From CAVONV01 sp963697355 (GTDB taxonomy: Bacteria > Acidobacteriota > Vicinamibacteria > Marinacidobacterales > DATDRI01): 64,000 bases of DNA. The notes beneath the pieces are model-generated. The model saw only the letters and a program-made list of their open reading frames with translations, did no database searches and was not told the DNA's origin. Numbering within the stretch: position 1 is the stretch's first letter; the number at the start of each line of letters is the position of its first letter. The translations under genes and the position numbers were made by a program. This document shows positions 27,034 to 36,318 of the stretch, piece by piece. The stretch is from the NCBI GenBank assembly GCA_963697355.1, contig CAVONV010000034.1, positions 1 through 64,000 on the forward strand, read 5' to 3'.

Positions 27034-29738
27034 CAGCTCGTCGTCCTTTGCGGGGTTTCACGAACTCGACCCTCTTCGATCTGCCATCGACGCCAGATCG
27101 GATCCAACCACAGTTTCTGCAACTCGACCTCGGAATCGAGCATCCGGCGGTAATGCGATGTGGGATCCGAAGCGAGGTCTTCCGGATTGGCGTCTTCTAC
27201 GACCTGTCCCGACTTCATCACCACCACGCGATCGAAGCTCCTGGTCTCCATGACATCATGGGTAACGCAAAGCATCGTTGCGTGACGCCACAACCGACGC
27301 GCACGGGCCAGCAACTCCTCCCGCTGAGCTCTGTTCAACCCACGAAAGGGCTCGTCCAAAAGGACCAGGCGAACGCCGGGACGGAGCAGAGCCCTCCCTA
27401 GCCGGACGCGTTGTCCTTCGCCACCCGAAACGAGTCCACCGCCTTCTCCAATCATGGTCTGATGTCCGTCTGGAAGGGTTTCCAGGACTCTTTTGAGCGC
27501 TGCTTGTTCTATGACCGTTGGCAATGGCAACGCAAAACCGTCCGTGGAGCCGTAGCGAAGATTCTCCAGAAACGTGCTATTCCAAAGTTGCACGGCCGGA
27601 TCCACCCAAGCGATCTGAGAGCGGAGGGCGGATAAACGCTTGCCCTCGAGTAGGAATCCGTCGACGAGAACCTTTCCCCGGACCGGCCGATGCCAACCGA
27701 GCAACAGTCCAAAGAGGCTCGTCTTGCCGGCACCGGAGGGACCCACGATCGCCACGTGGCTTCCCGCTTCGATCTCCAAATCGATGTCCTGGAGGATGAG
27801 ATGGCCGCCGGCACGAACACAGGCACCCTCAATCGAAACCGAGACATTCTCCGCCGATTCAGACGCGCCGACGACACCCATCTCGATGCGATCTTCGGGA
27901 GCTCCAAGCGGTTCGAGGAGCCGGATCATGACATTGCGGTGGGCTGGGTATTGCCGAGCTTGCTGCATCACCTCAAGACTCAAGACGGGAAGCTTGAGCG
28001 CCCAGTAAATGAGAAGAAGTACCGTTCCGATCTCTCCTCCTCTGGACAGATGGGAAAGTAGTAGGCCCACAATGAGGCCATACCCAACGAGACTCTGCAC
28101 GGCTTCTAGAACCACCACGCCCCCGCGGAGATCCTTCCGTGCGCGGGTCCATTCCACGAGGAGGCCCTCGTGCTCACTTCGAAGCGGCTCAGCCGCTCCA
28201 TGTGCGCGCACGGTGACCAGACCCAGCAGCGCGTCGAGATAAAACCGGCCCAAGCCTCCCACGTGACAACGAACCCGTAGTTCTTTTTCCCCAAGGATAG
28301 GTATCGCCGCGAAAGGTATACCGAGACCAAGAGCGGTTGCGACGAGCACCCATGGTGCGCTCGTGGGGTCGAGCCAGATGATACCGGCTGCCGTCAGGAT
28401 CAACTCGAATCCCGTTCGGAGGAGCTTCCCCCCGATCTTGGGCAAGAGCCGCAGTGTGTGAAGGCTATGGTTGCGCTCGGCCATATCGGAGGTCAAACGG
28501 CTGTGGAAGTAGCGATCGTGAAGGCGCGGTATTTTTTTCTGAAAGGCTACCCGTAAGCGGGTTTCCAGCCGTCGCCCCAAGCGAAAAATACCGCTGTAGA
28601 TGGGAAACTCCAGAAAAAGTAGAAACGCCAGAAGAGCCAGAAGAGCTGCCAGCGCACCGAGACGTTGCCCCGAAATCTGAAGCTCGGGAGCCAACTCCAG
28701 GAAAGCTCGAAACAAGACGGCTTCGAGAACGATACCCATCGCTGACCCTAGCATTGCGGCAACCAGAGACAAGGGAGCGAGAAGGCCGTCCGCTCGAAGC
28801 AGGCGAAAGAGCTCGCGCCCAGGACGGAGGGGTTTTTCCTGTCGAGCCGCCAGAAGCTCCGGCGAAAGTGCTGACTCGCTCCCTATCTCGTCGCCCGTTG
28901 CGGTTCGAGCTTCGGGTTCCGAACGCTTTCCGCGAACGCGAACCACTACCGCCCCGCGGATCATGACCTCTTCATTCCCGTTGTTGGAATCATGGGAGCG
29001 AACGGTCCAATAAGCTTTGGGAACGATAGAAGTAGGATCGTCTTCTCGTTCCAGTGATTTATCGAACAGACTCTCCAGAACCTTGCCGGCTTCTCGACCA
29101 CGGCGAACCGCCCGACTACGGACCATGGAATCTACTGCACGAACGGAAGCGTCCAGGCATGCCATGGGATACCAACTCGGTGTCCGCGCTCGTTGGATGA
29201 GCCCTTCACCGGTTGAAGCGTCGAGGCCGAGATCTGTTAGACGTCGACGAACGCTCGCAAGCGCTTCCTCGGAGAAGGCCCACTCCCTCCAGTCCGCGGC
29301 CGGAACAGGCATGGCGTGCTCATAGAGATCGCCCAGGAATCGTGAGCACTTCAACCACCGCCTCCCGGTAGCGGGATCCATGACTTGGACGAGACCTGCA
29401 TGGTGATTCCAGACCACCACGAAATGCGTATTCCCATCCGGAAGCCTGACGACAGTGATGGCGGGTAGAGCATGAGCTTCTTGCAGCAAAACGTGGTCGA
29501 CCGGTACCATAATCTGCTCAGCGTCGAGCCCGAGCTGACACGCGACCTCCTCTAACGTGTCAATCGAGGTACCATCCACGTCGGTTTGACAAGCCTCCCG
29601 CAAACGACCGTAGCTCACTGGAATGTTGTGTCCTTCGAGCAGGCTCTTGAGGGCGGCCGGACCACAGTCCATGGCTGAAGATTGCACCACTTCGGGGACG
29701 AGAAAACGCCGCTTAGTAGTCACTCCGGGAACCTTCAC
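27033..29738 (-). CDS. C39-peptidase ABC exporter (NHLM ABC1-like)
   Basis: This 901-residue protein is a peptidase-containing ATP-binding transporter. The N-terminal C39 domain has Q19, C25 (SSAMDCGPAALKSLL), H105 (NTHFVVVW) and D121 (VMDPATG), a complete triad for cutting leader peptides after a double-glycine-like site. An extra region of about 180 residues separates it from the permease (about 310-600). The ATPase has VGPSGAGKTSLF, VSGGEGQRVRLGRALL and RLVLLDEPF. The protein is about 200 residues longer than usual for such exporters because of the inserted region. Its start overlaps the HlyD stop by 4 bases. The peptide exported is not known. Confidence 0.9.
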   Translation of the reverse strand: MKVPGVTTKRRFLVPEVVQSSAMDCGPAALKSLLEGHNIPVSYGRLREACQTDVDGTSIDTLEEVACQLGLDAEQIMVPVDHVLLQEAHALPAITVVRLPDGNTHFVVVWNHHAGLVQVMDPATGRRWLKCSRFLGDLYEHAMPVPAADWREWAFSEEALASVRRRLTDLGLDASTGEGLIQRARTPSWYPMACLDASVRAVDSMVRSRAVRRGREAGKVLESLFDKSLEREDDPTSIVPKAYWTVRSHDSNNGNEEVMIRGAVVVRVRGKRSEPEARTATGDEIGSESALSPELLAARQEKPLRPGRELFRLLRADGLLAPLSLVAAMLGSAMGIVLEAVLFRAFLELAPELQISGQRLGALAALLALLAFLLFLEFPIYSGIFRLGRRLETRLRVAFQKKIPRLHDRYFHSRLTSDMAERNHSLHTLRLLPKIGGKLLRTGFELILTAAGIIWLDPTSAPWVLVATALGLGIPFAAIPILGEKELRVRCHVGGLGRFYLDALLGLVTVRAHGAAEPLRSEHEGLLVEWTRARKDLRGGVVVLEAVQSLVGYGLIVGLLLSHLSRGGEIGTVLLLIYWALKLPVLSLEVMQQARQYPAHRNVMIRLLEPLGAPEDRIEMGVVGASESAENVSVSIEGACVRAGGHLILQDIDLEIEAGSHVAIVGPSGAGKTSLFGLLLGWHRPVRGKVLVDGFLLEGKRLSALRSQIAWVDPAVQLWNSTFLENLRYGSTDGFALPLPTVIEQAALKRVLETLPDGHQTMIGEGGGLVSGGEGQRVRLGRALLRPGVRLVLLDEPFRGLNRAQREELLARARRLWRHATMLCVTHDVMETRSFDRVVVMKSGQVVEDANPEDLASDPTSHYRRMLDSEVELQKLWLDPIWRRWQIEEGRVRETPQRTTS

Positions 29739-30931
29739 TTCGTACGGTTCGCGTCGGTCTGTGATCGACGACCCGATCCGGGTTTTGCCAGCAGTGTTCC
29801 CGCGGCGCGGAGCACCAAAGCGGCGGGCGAGATCTTTTCCACATTCACTTCGAGGATGCCGGGAAGGCCGTGCTGAAGAGGAACCGGAAAGGAATGGATG
29901 GGATCAACCTTGAGCTCGACGCGGATCTTTCCGCTCCGGCTCTCATTGGCCACACGGTCCACGGTGGCGGGAAGGCTCCCATACTGCACCCACGGGTAGC
30001 CATCGAGACGGAGCCTTGCCTTCTGCTCGGGGCGTATGCGGCCAACGGCGTCAGGCGGATCATACTCCGCGACGATCCGGACGACACCCGGAGGGATGAC
30101 AGCCGCCAATCGATCACCGGCGCTCACATAAGACCCTTCTTGAAGCGGAACCACCTCCCCGAGTCGGCCGGAGACGGGAGCGGCAATTCGATGAAGTTGG
30201 AGTTGGTGCTCGAGCCGAGCGCTGGAGGCCTCCAACGTGACAAGCTCTGACTGTAAGACCTCTGCTTGGCGCTCGAGCTCCGCGAGCAGCGCTTGCTTTT
30301 CGCTTTGGTCGAAACGCCGATCGGCTTCCAGTCGCTCGAGAGATCTGAACTTCGCCAGGGCGGCCGCGCGCCGTTGATCCGCCTCCGCACTGGCGCGCTT
30401 CCGTTCGGAATCAGAGACCAAGCCTTGCTCATGAATGCGTTCGACACGTTCCGCCTCGCCCTCCGCGAGCTTTGCGCCGGCCTCGGCTTCATCGTACTGA
30501 GCTCGAGTCTCGTCGACGGCCGAGCTTTCGGCTCTTCGGGCCTGTTCCAGGGCTCGGTTTTGCGCTTGGACCTCTTTCTCGAGCGAACCGAGCTGACCGG
30601 CGATACCGGCTTGTTTGGCTCGGGTCTCTCCGAGCTCGAGACGTATGAGCTCGGAATCCAGCTCCACCAACAGCTCACCTTGACGAACCTCGCTTCCGAG
30701 ACGCATCGCTGACGCGATCACGCGGCCGGAGATAGGAGCCTCGACCGGATGAGCTTCCTCGTCGACTTCTAGTCGGGCTGTCTTGGTGACGGCATATAGA
30801 GAAACATTGGAGAAGAAAAACCACAGGCTCCAGAGGAGGGAGAGCACGACGAGAATGACAAGACTCACCACCGTGAGTCGGAAGTTATCGGCTCTGGTGG
30901 AGCGCAGGGACCGTGAAAAAGGCTCGGACAC
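29735..30931 (-). CDS. HlyD-family membrane fusion protein
   Basis: This 398-residue periplasmic adaptor has one N-terminal membrane segment (about 18-40), a barrel-sandwich half (HPVEAPISGRV), a long coiled coil rich in E, A and R (about 95-235), the second lipoyl half (IAAPVSGRLGEVVPLQEG) and a beta-barrel domain. It would link the two ABC proteins to the outer membrane. The start is GTG 30929-30931, with ribosome site GGAGG 7 bases upstream, which lies inside a hairpin. The stop overlaps the C39 exporter ATG (ATGA). The layout matches NHLM-type adaptors. Confidence 0.9.
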   Translation of the reverse strand: MSEPFSRSLRSTRADNFRLTVVSLVILVVLSLLWSLWFFFSNVSLYAVTKTARLEVDEEAHPVEAPISGRVIASAMRLGSEVRQGELLVELDSELIRLELGETRAKQAGIAGQLGSLEKEVQAQNRALEQARRAESSAVDETRAQYDEAEAGAKLAEGEAERVERIHEQGLVSDSERKRASAEADQRRAAALAKFRSLERLEADRRFDQSEKQALLAELERQAEVLQSELVTLEASSARLEHQLQLHRIAAPVSGRLGEVVPLQEGSYVSAGDRLAAVIPPGVVRIVAEYDPPDAVGRIRPEQKARLRLDGYPWVQYGSLPATVDRVANESRSGKIRVELKVDPIHSFPVPLQHGLPGILEVNVEKISPAALVLRAAGTLLAKPGSGRRSQTDANRTK

Positions 30932-30936
30932 CTCAA

Positions 30937-30960
30937 TGCCTCCTTGCTAAACAGGAGGCA
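30937..30960 (-). promoter_or_regulatory. Hairpin that covers the hlyD ribosome-binding site
   Basis: On the minus strand TGCCTCC (complement of 30954-30960) pairs with GGAGGCA (complement of 30937-30943) around a 10-base loop. The second arm is the ribosome site of the HlyD gene, so folding would block its translation. It lies in the 76-base gap between the kinase and HlyD genes. Confidence 0.5.
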
Positions 30961-31007
30961 ATGTTAGCTCAACCGGTGGAAGGATGCGAAGGCTCGATTA
31001 GAGGATG

Positions 31008-31904
31008 TTACCAGATAGGAGTAAGGACGGGTTCTTCGTGATATACGGCCGTCAGCTGCTGATACAGCTCCTCCACGGACTGTGGGCGTCGGTCTCGGTC
31101 CTTTTCCATCATGCGCATCACCAGTTCTTGAAGCGCCGATGGGATTTGGACCATTGGATTGGCTTCTTCAAAGGACTTCGGGGCTTTCCTGGCATGCATC
31201 GCCAGATAGCCTTGGACCGTCTTGGCATCGAAAGGCCTCTCCCCGGTGAGAATCTCGAAGAGTGTGACACCAAAGGAATAGATGTCGGAACGACCGTCGA
31301 TCTTTGCTTCGTCCGGGCTCGCGGGCGGTTCGACTTGCTCAGGTGAACAGTATTCCGCCTTGCCTACAATCTCCATGGTGCCGGTGATCTCGCTTCCGCC
31401 AAAGCTGAGCGGGTTCTTCGCGATACCAAAATCGATGACCTTGACGAGGTCTTCGTCACCCTTCGGCACCAACAGAATGTTGTCCGGAGAGATGTCGCGG
31501 TGAACGACGCCTTCCTTGTGAGCGGTCGATAGTCCCAGGCAAACTTGTTTGGCGATCTTTATGGTCTCCGCAACGGAGAGCCACCCATGACGGTGAAGTC
31601 GAGCTCGCAAGCACTCGCCCTCGAGAAACTCCATGACAATAAAGAATAGGTCCTTTCCCAACGTACCAAACTCATGAAGCATGACGAGATTTGGGTGCCT
31701 CAGCTTGACCAAGATTTTCGCTTCGCGGTGGAAGCGGGCAATGTAGTCATCTCGATCGGTGAGCTCTGGTCGAAGTATCTTGATGGCCCGAATCTCATCC
31801 AAGAGGGTGTGGCGGGCTTTATACACCTTCGCCATTCCGCCTTTGCCGATGCAGTAAAGGAGAAGATACTCGCGAAGTCTCTTCCCGACCAGATGATCTT
31901 GCAT
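31008..31904 (-). CDS. Soluble Ser/Thr protein kinase of the exporter operon
   Basis: This 298-residue protein is a bare Hanks-type kinase domain with no membrane segment. It has the glycine loop GKGGMAKVYKA, K42, HRDISPDN with catalytic D137, DFG at 158-160 and YCSPEQ in the activation segment. The C-terminal 25 residues are short and unstructured-looking. It is the first gene of the minus-strand run kinase, HlyD, C39 exporter, ABC exporter, with a 76-base gap to HlyD. This suggests that it controls the export machine or its cargo, but the target is not shown. Confidence 0.9.
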   Translation of the reverse strand: MQDHLVGKRLREYLLLYCIGKGGMAKVYKARHTLLDEIRAIKILRPELTDRDDYIARFHREAKILVKLRHPNLVMLHEFGTLGKDLFFIVMEFLEGECLRARLHRHGWLSVAETIKIAKQVCLGLSTAHKEGVVHRDISPDNILLVPKGDEDLVKVIDFGIAKNPLSFGGSEITGTMEIVGKAEYCSPEQVEPPASPDEAKIDGRSDIYSFGVTLFEILTGERPFDAKTVQGYLAMHARKAPKSFEEANPMVQIPSALQELVMRMMEKDRDRRPQSVEELYQQLTAVYHEEPVLTPIW

Positions 31905-32267
31905 GTCTTTACGTTCGCCTCATACCGATACGGCACATAGCCACTCAACTTCAGTGCAAATATTATGCCGGAGCTCTCGCGGCACCTGAGTTTCGTAAAC
32001 CGTGGCTGGTGATGAACTAAGGCGAGGCGTGCTTCAGAGGAGGCGGGTAGACCCGTGGTAAATTACCACCACCTCCAAGAAATCCCCTCGCTCAAATTTA
32101 AGTGCTCCGTACCCCGTTCCACAATTTCGGTCGCATTTGAAAGCCGATGCATCCCGTCTGGCGACGTTGCTCGTCGGTCATATATCAAGATATTACTCAC
32201 TCCTCGCGCCTTGCCAGCCGGGCGCCTCGGCTTTCTCGGTGCGTGACCGTAATTATGAACCGGGGCA
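31905..32267. other. Spacer upstream of the exporter operon
   Basis: No gene is convincing on either strand, and no short open frame with a double-glycine leader was found. A dyad GTGGTAA-A-TTACCAC lies at 32055-32069, about 150 bases before the kinase start, and could be an operator. Otherwise nothing is seen. Confidence 0.4.
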
Positions 32268-32765
32268 CTAAGCAAAATCCCTTGGAGATCGCTGTTCGTG
32301 CCCGACGATGGGATGGGGTTGGTAGGGTGCTTCGAGTTGAGCCATTTCGTCATGGGAAAGCTCTATCTCGCAGGCGGCCGCGAGATCTTCGAGATGCTCG
32401 ATGCGCGTCGCACCCATGATGGGTGACACGACTCCGGGCATCGTGAGCAGCCAAGACAAGGCGACTTGGGCCGGTTTGAGGCTCCTTGTTTTCGACACCT
32501 CGAGCAAGGCATCAAGGACGTCGAAGTCCACATCGCGGAAGTACAACTCGTCGGCAAAGGGATCGGCTTGTGCGCGCCTTGTATCTCCTTTGCCCTCCCG
32601 ACGCCGATTGCCCGCCAGGAATCCTCGAGCCAAAGGACTCCAAGGGATCAAGCCAACGCCTTGATCTAGACAAAGAGGGATCATCTCCCTTTCTTCTTCC
32701 CGGTAGACGAGATTGTAGTGATTCTGCATCGAAACGAACCGATGCCATCCGCGACGGCCCGCGCT
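32268..32765 (-). pseudogene. Aldo/keto reductase, C-terminal half only
   Basis: About 160 C-terminal residues of an AKR (Tas/YajO-like) remain. They run from WHRFVSMQNHYNLVYREEE through LGVIPW-like GLIPWSPLARGFLAG to the NADPH-binding-type region PIMGATRIEHLEDL. The N-terminal half with the catalytic Tyr and Lys is absent. Upstream in the same direction the reading frame runs into the tail of the antiporter gene, which stops at 32774. A deletion or rearrangement has joined the two. The frame stays open through the antiporter gene, but only as an overlap artefact. Confidence 0.8.
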
Positions 32766-32773
32766 GGTGACTG

Positions 32774-34216
32774 TCACCGGCTGATTTCGCCGAACTCGAT
32801 CATCTGCTTCTCTTCTTCGGGTGTCATCTTGTCCATGGTCCAGCCGGTGTAGCCGAGCAAAATGCAAACAAGCGGATTGATCAAATTGAAGAACGCGAAC
32901 ATGAAGTAGCTCCCGGCGGTCACCCCGAGGACGCTTCCCATAAACGCTCCGCAGGTATTCCACGGCACCAATGGGGAGCTCAACGTACCGGATCCCTCCA
33001 GCAGGCGCGAAAGATTCTTCGGATGAAGATGTTGCTTGGTGTAGGCGTTTCTGTACATCCGTCCAGGAACGACGATGGAGAGATACTGATCCGGTGCAAT
33101 GATGTTCATGCCAATGCAAGTCGCGATGGTGGCAACGACGAGTGAGCCCACCGAACGCGCGAGCTTCAGAATCGACGACGCCAGCGCTTCCAACATCCCC
33201 GCAGCTTCCATCACCCCACCAAAGGCAAGTGCGGCCATGATGAGAGCGATCGTGCTCATCATCGACATCAACCCACCGCGTGTCAGCAGGCTGTCGACTT
33301 TCTCCACCCCGGTCTCTGAAACGAAACCGCTGAAGCCGAACTGGATGAGCTCGGGTAGAGAAGAACCTTGAGCGATGGCAGCAACAACGGCACCCAAGAG
33401 CGCGCCGCCAAGAAGGGCGGGCAATGCGGGGATTCGAAAGATCACCATGAGAATGACTAGTAGGGGCGGCAATAGGAGCCACGGCGAGATGTAAAACGCG
33501 CCCTTAATCGTATCCAGCATCATGGCCATATCGCCGGCTTCCACACTGTCGGCTTTGTATCCCCAGCCGACGACGGCAAAAAGGACGAGCGCAATGAGAA
33601 GGCTGGGCACTCCCGTGTAAGCCATGTGGCGGACGTGTGTGAAGAGATCGGTCCCCGCTGTCGCCGGAGCCAGGTTGGTCGTATCCGAAAGGGGAGACAT
33701 TTTGTCTCCGAAATAGGCACCGGAGACAATGGCGCCTGCAACCATCCCGACGGGGATGTTCATCGTGGCACCGATACCCACGAGGGCCACACCCACCGTC
33801 CCGGCCGTAGACCATGAGCTCCCAGTGGACAAGGACACGATGGCGCAAATGATGCACGTAGTCACCAAGAAGATCGAGGGCGACATGAGCTGCAGGCCGT
33901 AGTAAATCATCGCCGGAACAATGCCACTCGCCATCCAGGTTCCAATGAGCATCCCGATGGTCATCAGGATCAAAATGGCCCCTAGGGCAAGGTTGATCCC
34001 TTGCACCAACCCACCCTGAATTTCCTTCCACGAATAGCCGAGATAGGCAGCGACGATTGAAGCCACGGCCGCTCCTAGAATCAATGGAATGTGTGAACCG
34101 CCCGTCTCCAGGTCGAGGCCCAGACCGAAAAGTGAATAGCCGAGCATCAAGATCAAAACCACGACCGGGATGAGCGAGATGAAGAGTGTGGGTTTTTTGT
34201 GGTTGTTCTCTTCCAT
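32774..34216 (-). CDS. nhaC: NhaC-type Na+/H+ antiporter
   Basis: This 480-residue inner-membrane protein has about 11-12 hydrophobic segments. Family motifs include LSTGSSWSTAGTVGVALVG and SGAYFGDKMSPLSDTTNLA mid-protein, and IAPDQYLSIVVPGRMY toward the C terminus. It would exchange sodium, or an organic substrate such as malate, for protons. The N terminus is short and cytoplasmic (MEENNHKK). The stop is followed within about 10 bases by the truncated AKR, marking a rearrangement point. Confidence 0.92.
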   Translation of the reverse strand: MEENNHKKPTLFISLIPVVVLILMLGYSLFGLGLDLETGGSHIPLILGAAVASIVAAYLGYSWKEIQGGLVQGINLALGAILILMTIGMLIGTWMASGIVPAMIYYGLQLMSPSIFLVTTCIICAIVSLSTGSSWSTAGTVGVALVGIGATMNIPVGMVAGAIVSGAYFGDKMSPLSDTTNLAPATAGTDLFTHVRHMAYTGVPSLLIALVLFAVVGWGYKADSVEAGDMAMMLDTIKGAFYISPWLLLPPLLVILMVIFRIPALPALLGGALLGAVVAAIAQGSSLPELIQFGFSGFVSETGVEKVDSLLTRGGLMSMMSTIALIMAALAFGGVMEAAGMLEALASSILKLARSVGSLVVATIATCIGMNIIAPDQYLSIVVPGRMYRNAYTKQHLHPKNLSRLLEGSGTLSSPLVPWNTCGAFMGSVLGVTAGSYFMFAFFNLINPLVCILLGYTGWTMDKMTPEEEKQMIEFGEISR

Positions 34217-34286
34217 TCCGTACCTTTCTAGAGCACCGATTTCGTGGGTCGGGAACCTATAGACTACCGCGAAACGAGCCCCGACC

Positions 34287-35051
34287 CTAAATGACGATTT
34301 CGAACCACTTTTCCAGGGCGGACACCCATTGACTCCGGCTTCTTACAGCCTCCTCCGATCGAACGTGGTGTCGCGTCGTAACGATTTTGTCTTCCGTGAG
34401 GGTAACCCGGCCACTCGTAAGCGCCCTAGTGCAGATAGGGCCTCTGGTGAACGTCGATTTCGGCGACGTCTGGTGGTATCGGCAGGCTGAGTCGAAATCG
34501 GACAAACGATGGGAGGCGAGGGTGAATCGATATTGGGTTTTGAACTTCACCTCATCGCTCTTCGAGCGCTCGAGAACCCACCAATCCTCTTCGGTCTGGA
34601 AACGGTAACGCTCTCCCAACTGCTCGATGCTCACTTCGGACATCAGGGGCAACGGATAACGGAAGGAGTCACCGAATCCCACGTCGACCAACCAAGGCTC
34701 ATCGAGAGTGACATGAAGGACCATGTGGTCGAAAGGGATTCCGAAGCCACCTTCCTCTCTCGCAACTTCGGCGGCAAACACCTTGACCGTGTAGCCGAGG
34801 TGTCTCAACAGCCAAGCGAAGGCCGTATTCAGCTCGTAGCAGAAACCGCCACGCTTTCTGTCGAGGATCTTCTTCAATATCTCGTCTTCGTCTAGGGTGA
34901 TGGGCACACCACCATGGATATCCAGGTTCTCGAAGGGTATTCGAAGAAGATGCTGTTCATGAAGAAACGCGAGTTGTTCCACTGTTGGAGGCCGGGCCTC
35001 CTCCACCTGCAATCGCTCTAGATACTGTCTGACCGCCATAGAACCCGCCAT
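34287..35051 (-). CDS. nat: Arylamine N-acetyltransferase
   Basis: NAT transfers an acyl group from CoA to arylamines or hydrazines in the cytoplasm. The 254-residue protein has the full catalytic triad: C71 in RGGFCYELN, H109 in PFDHMVL and D123 in LVDVGFGD. The N-terminal segment LLRIPFENLDIHGG is also diagnostic. The start may be the first ATG (MAGSM) or Met5. It lies 70 bases upstream of nhaC on the same strand. In some bacteria NAT homologues act as amide synthases in secondary metabolism; nothing here indicates that. Confidence 0.92.
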   Translation of the reverse strand: MAGSMAVRQYLERLQVEEARPPTVEQLAFLHEQHLLRIPFENLDIHGGVPITLDEDEILKKILDRKRGGFCYELNTAFAWLLRHLGYTVKVFAAEVAREEGGFGIPFDHMVLHVTLDEPWLVDVGFGDSFRYPLPLMSEVSIEQLGERYRFQTEEDWWVLERSKSDEVKFKTQYRFTLASHRLSDFDSACRYHQTSPKSTFTRGPICTRALTSGRVTLTEDKIVTTRHHVRSEEAVRSRSQWVSALEKWFEIVI

Positions 35052-35132
35052 AGGTACGTTGCATCATACTTTCCACACCTCAATGTGTCCAACTGACCTG
35101 AGGGCGCTTTTGTATCCGTCAGCGCCCCTCCC

Positions 35133-35171
35133 GTGCAGTCGAGCAGTCGAGCAGTCAAGCAGTCGGCAGTC
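35133..35171. repeat. Short tandem repeat GCAGTCGA
   Basis: About four degenerate copies of an 8-base unit (GCAGTCGA, GCAGTCAA, GCAGTCGG) lie in the 240-base spacer between nat and the metallopeptidase gene. No gene is seen here. Similar CTGCTCGACTGC text occurs near 58297. Confidence 0.6.
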
Positions 35172-35289
35172 CGCAGTGTTCCCATGAAGTCTCCACCGGA
35201 AATTAAGCGCTCTGCCAAAACGTACCTGCACAACCCCCGGTGAATCGGCTACACTAACGTTGCGCGCCGGGCGCATAAGCCTTACATCG

Positions 35290-36318
35290 ATGCAGCAGAG
35301 TACGGAATCGCCCCCTTGGGTTCATGCTTCTTACGAAGATCTACTCGAGCTTCGTCTATCAGACCTTCCTCTCCAAATCGAGGGTAGCTTTCTAGAGCCT
35401 TGTATCGACCAACTCTATCTCGAGCTTCGTCAGAAGGGCCTGCGGTTCCGTCCTCACTTTTGGCTTTCCGACGAGTGGTTCACGCCCGATGGGGTTACCG
35501 GTTCGGCCCTCGCTTTCTATATGGCTCATCCCCGCCTAATGGCGCTCGAAAAGACGCAGATGCTCGAAGTCGAGGGTGGAACTCACGATTGGTGCATGCG
35601 CATACTCCGGCACGAGGCGGGCCACGCCATCGACAACGCCTACGCGCTTCGTCGGAAAAAGAAACGCCAACGCATCTTCGGCAAATCATCAGAGCCCTAC
35701 CCTGATTTCTACTCTCCCAAGCCTTACAGTAGGGACTACGTCCGTCATCTCGCTTCCGGTTATGCGCAAAGCCACCCCGACGAGGACTTCGCTGAGACGG
35801 TCGCGGTTTGGCTGGCGCCCGATTCGGGCTGGAGAAAGAGATACTCCGCCTGGCCGGCGATAAAGAAGATCGAATATATCGATGAGATCCTGACCGAAGT
35901 TGCCACAAAGGATCCCATCGTCACCAACCTAGACACGTTCGGACCTTTGTCATCGATTCACAAGACGCTCAAGGATCATTACCGCGACAAGAAGGCGCTA
36001 CACCAGATCGATTTCTCCGAGACGTACGATGTCGATCTTCGTCGCATCTTTCGCGGTCGTTCCGGCTCTCGCGAGCGACCTCTTGCAGCGTCTTTCTTGT
36101 CTCAGATTCGCAAAGAGCTCAGACGCAGTGTCGCCAAAAGCACGGGCGTGTACCAATACACCATCGATCAAGTACTCAAGGATATGATTTACCGGGCCCG
36201 CAAGCTCGACTTACGTCTCACGGGCCCGCCGGACAAAGCCAAAGCGGAATTCACGAAGCTCCTTACGGCTCGCACAACGGAGCACCTGGAGCAACGTCGC
36301 TACCGGTTCGCACTATGA
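35290..36318 (+). CDS. Putative zinc metallopeptidase
   Basis: This 342-residue soluble protein has a zinc motif LRHEAGHAIDN (H108, E109, H112) with a likely third ligand in DEDFAETVAVW (E165 or E169). It resembles the group annotated as putative zinc-binding metallopeptidases. The ATG at 35290 (MQQSTESPPW) is preferred to an in-frame TTG at 35260. The stop overlaps the start of the ATP-grasp ligase (ATGA), so the two are translationally coupled. The pairing suggests peptide trimming linked to peptide-bond formation; the substrate is unknown. Confidence 0.8.
   Translation: MQQSTESPPWVHASYEDLLELRLSDLPLQIEGSFLEPCIDQLYLELRQKGLRFRPHFWLSDEWFTPDGVTGSALAFYMAHPRLMALEKTQMLEVEGGTHDWCMRILRHEAGHAIDNAYALRRKKKRQRIFGKSSEPYPDFYSPKPYSRDYVRHLASGYAQSHPDEDFAETVAVWLAPDSGWRKRYSAWPAIKKIEYIDEILTEVATKDPIVTNLDTFGPLSSIHKTLKDHYRDKKALHQIDFSETYDVDLRRIFRGRSGSRERPLAASFLSQIRKELRRSVAKSTGVYQYTIDQVLKDMIYRARKLDLRLTGPPDKAKAEFTKLLTARTTEHLEQRRYRFAL

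Noticed and set aside
32063..32353. 96-codon minus-strand frame upstream of the kinase as a peptide precursor
   Set aside because: It overlaps the end of the AKR remnant, has no double-glycine leader and no ribosome site.
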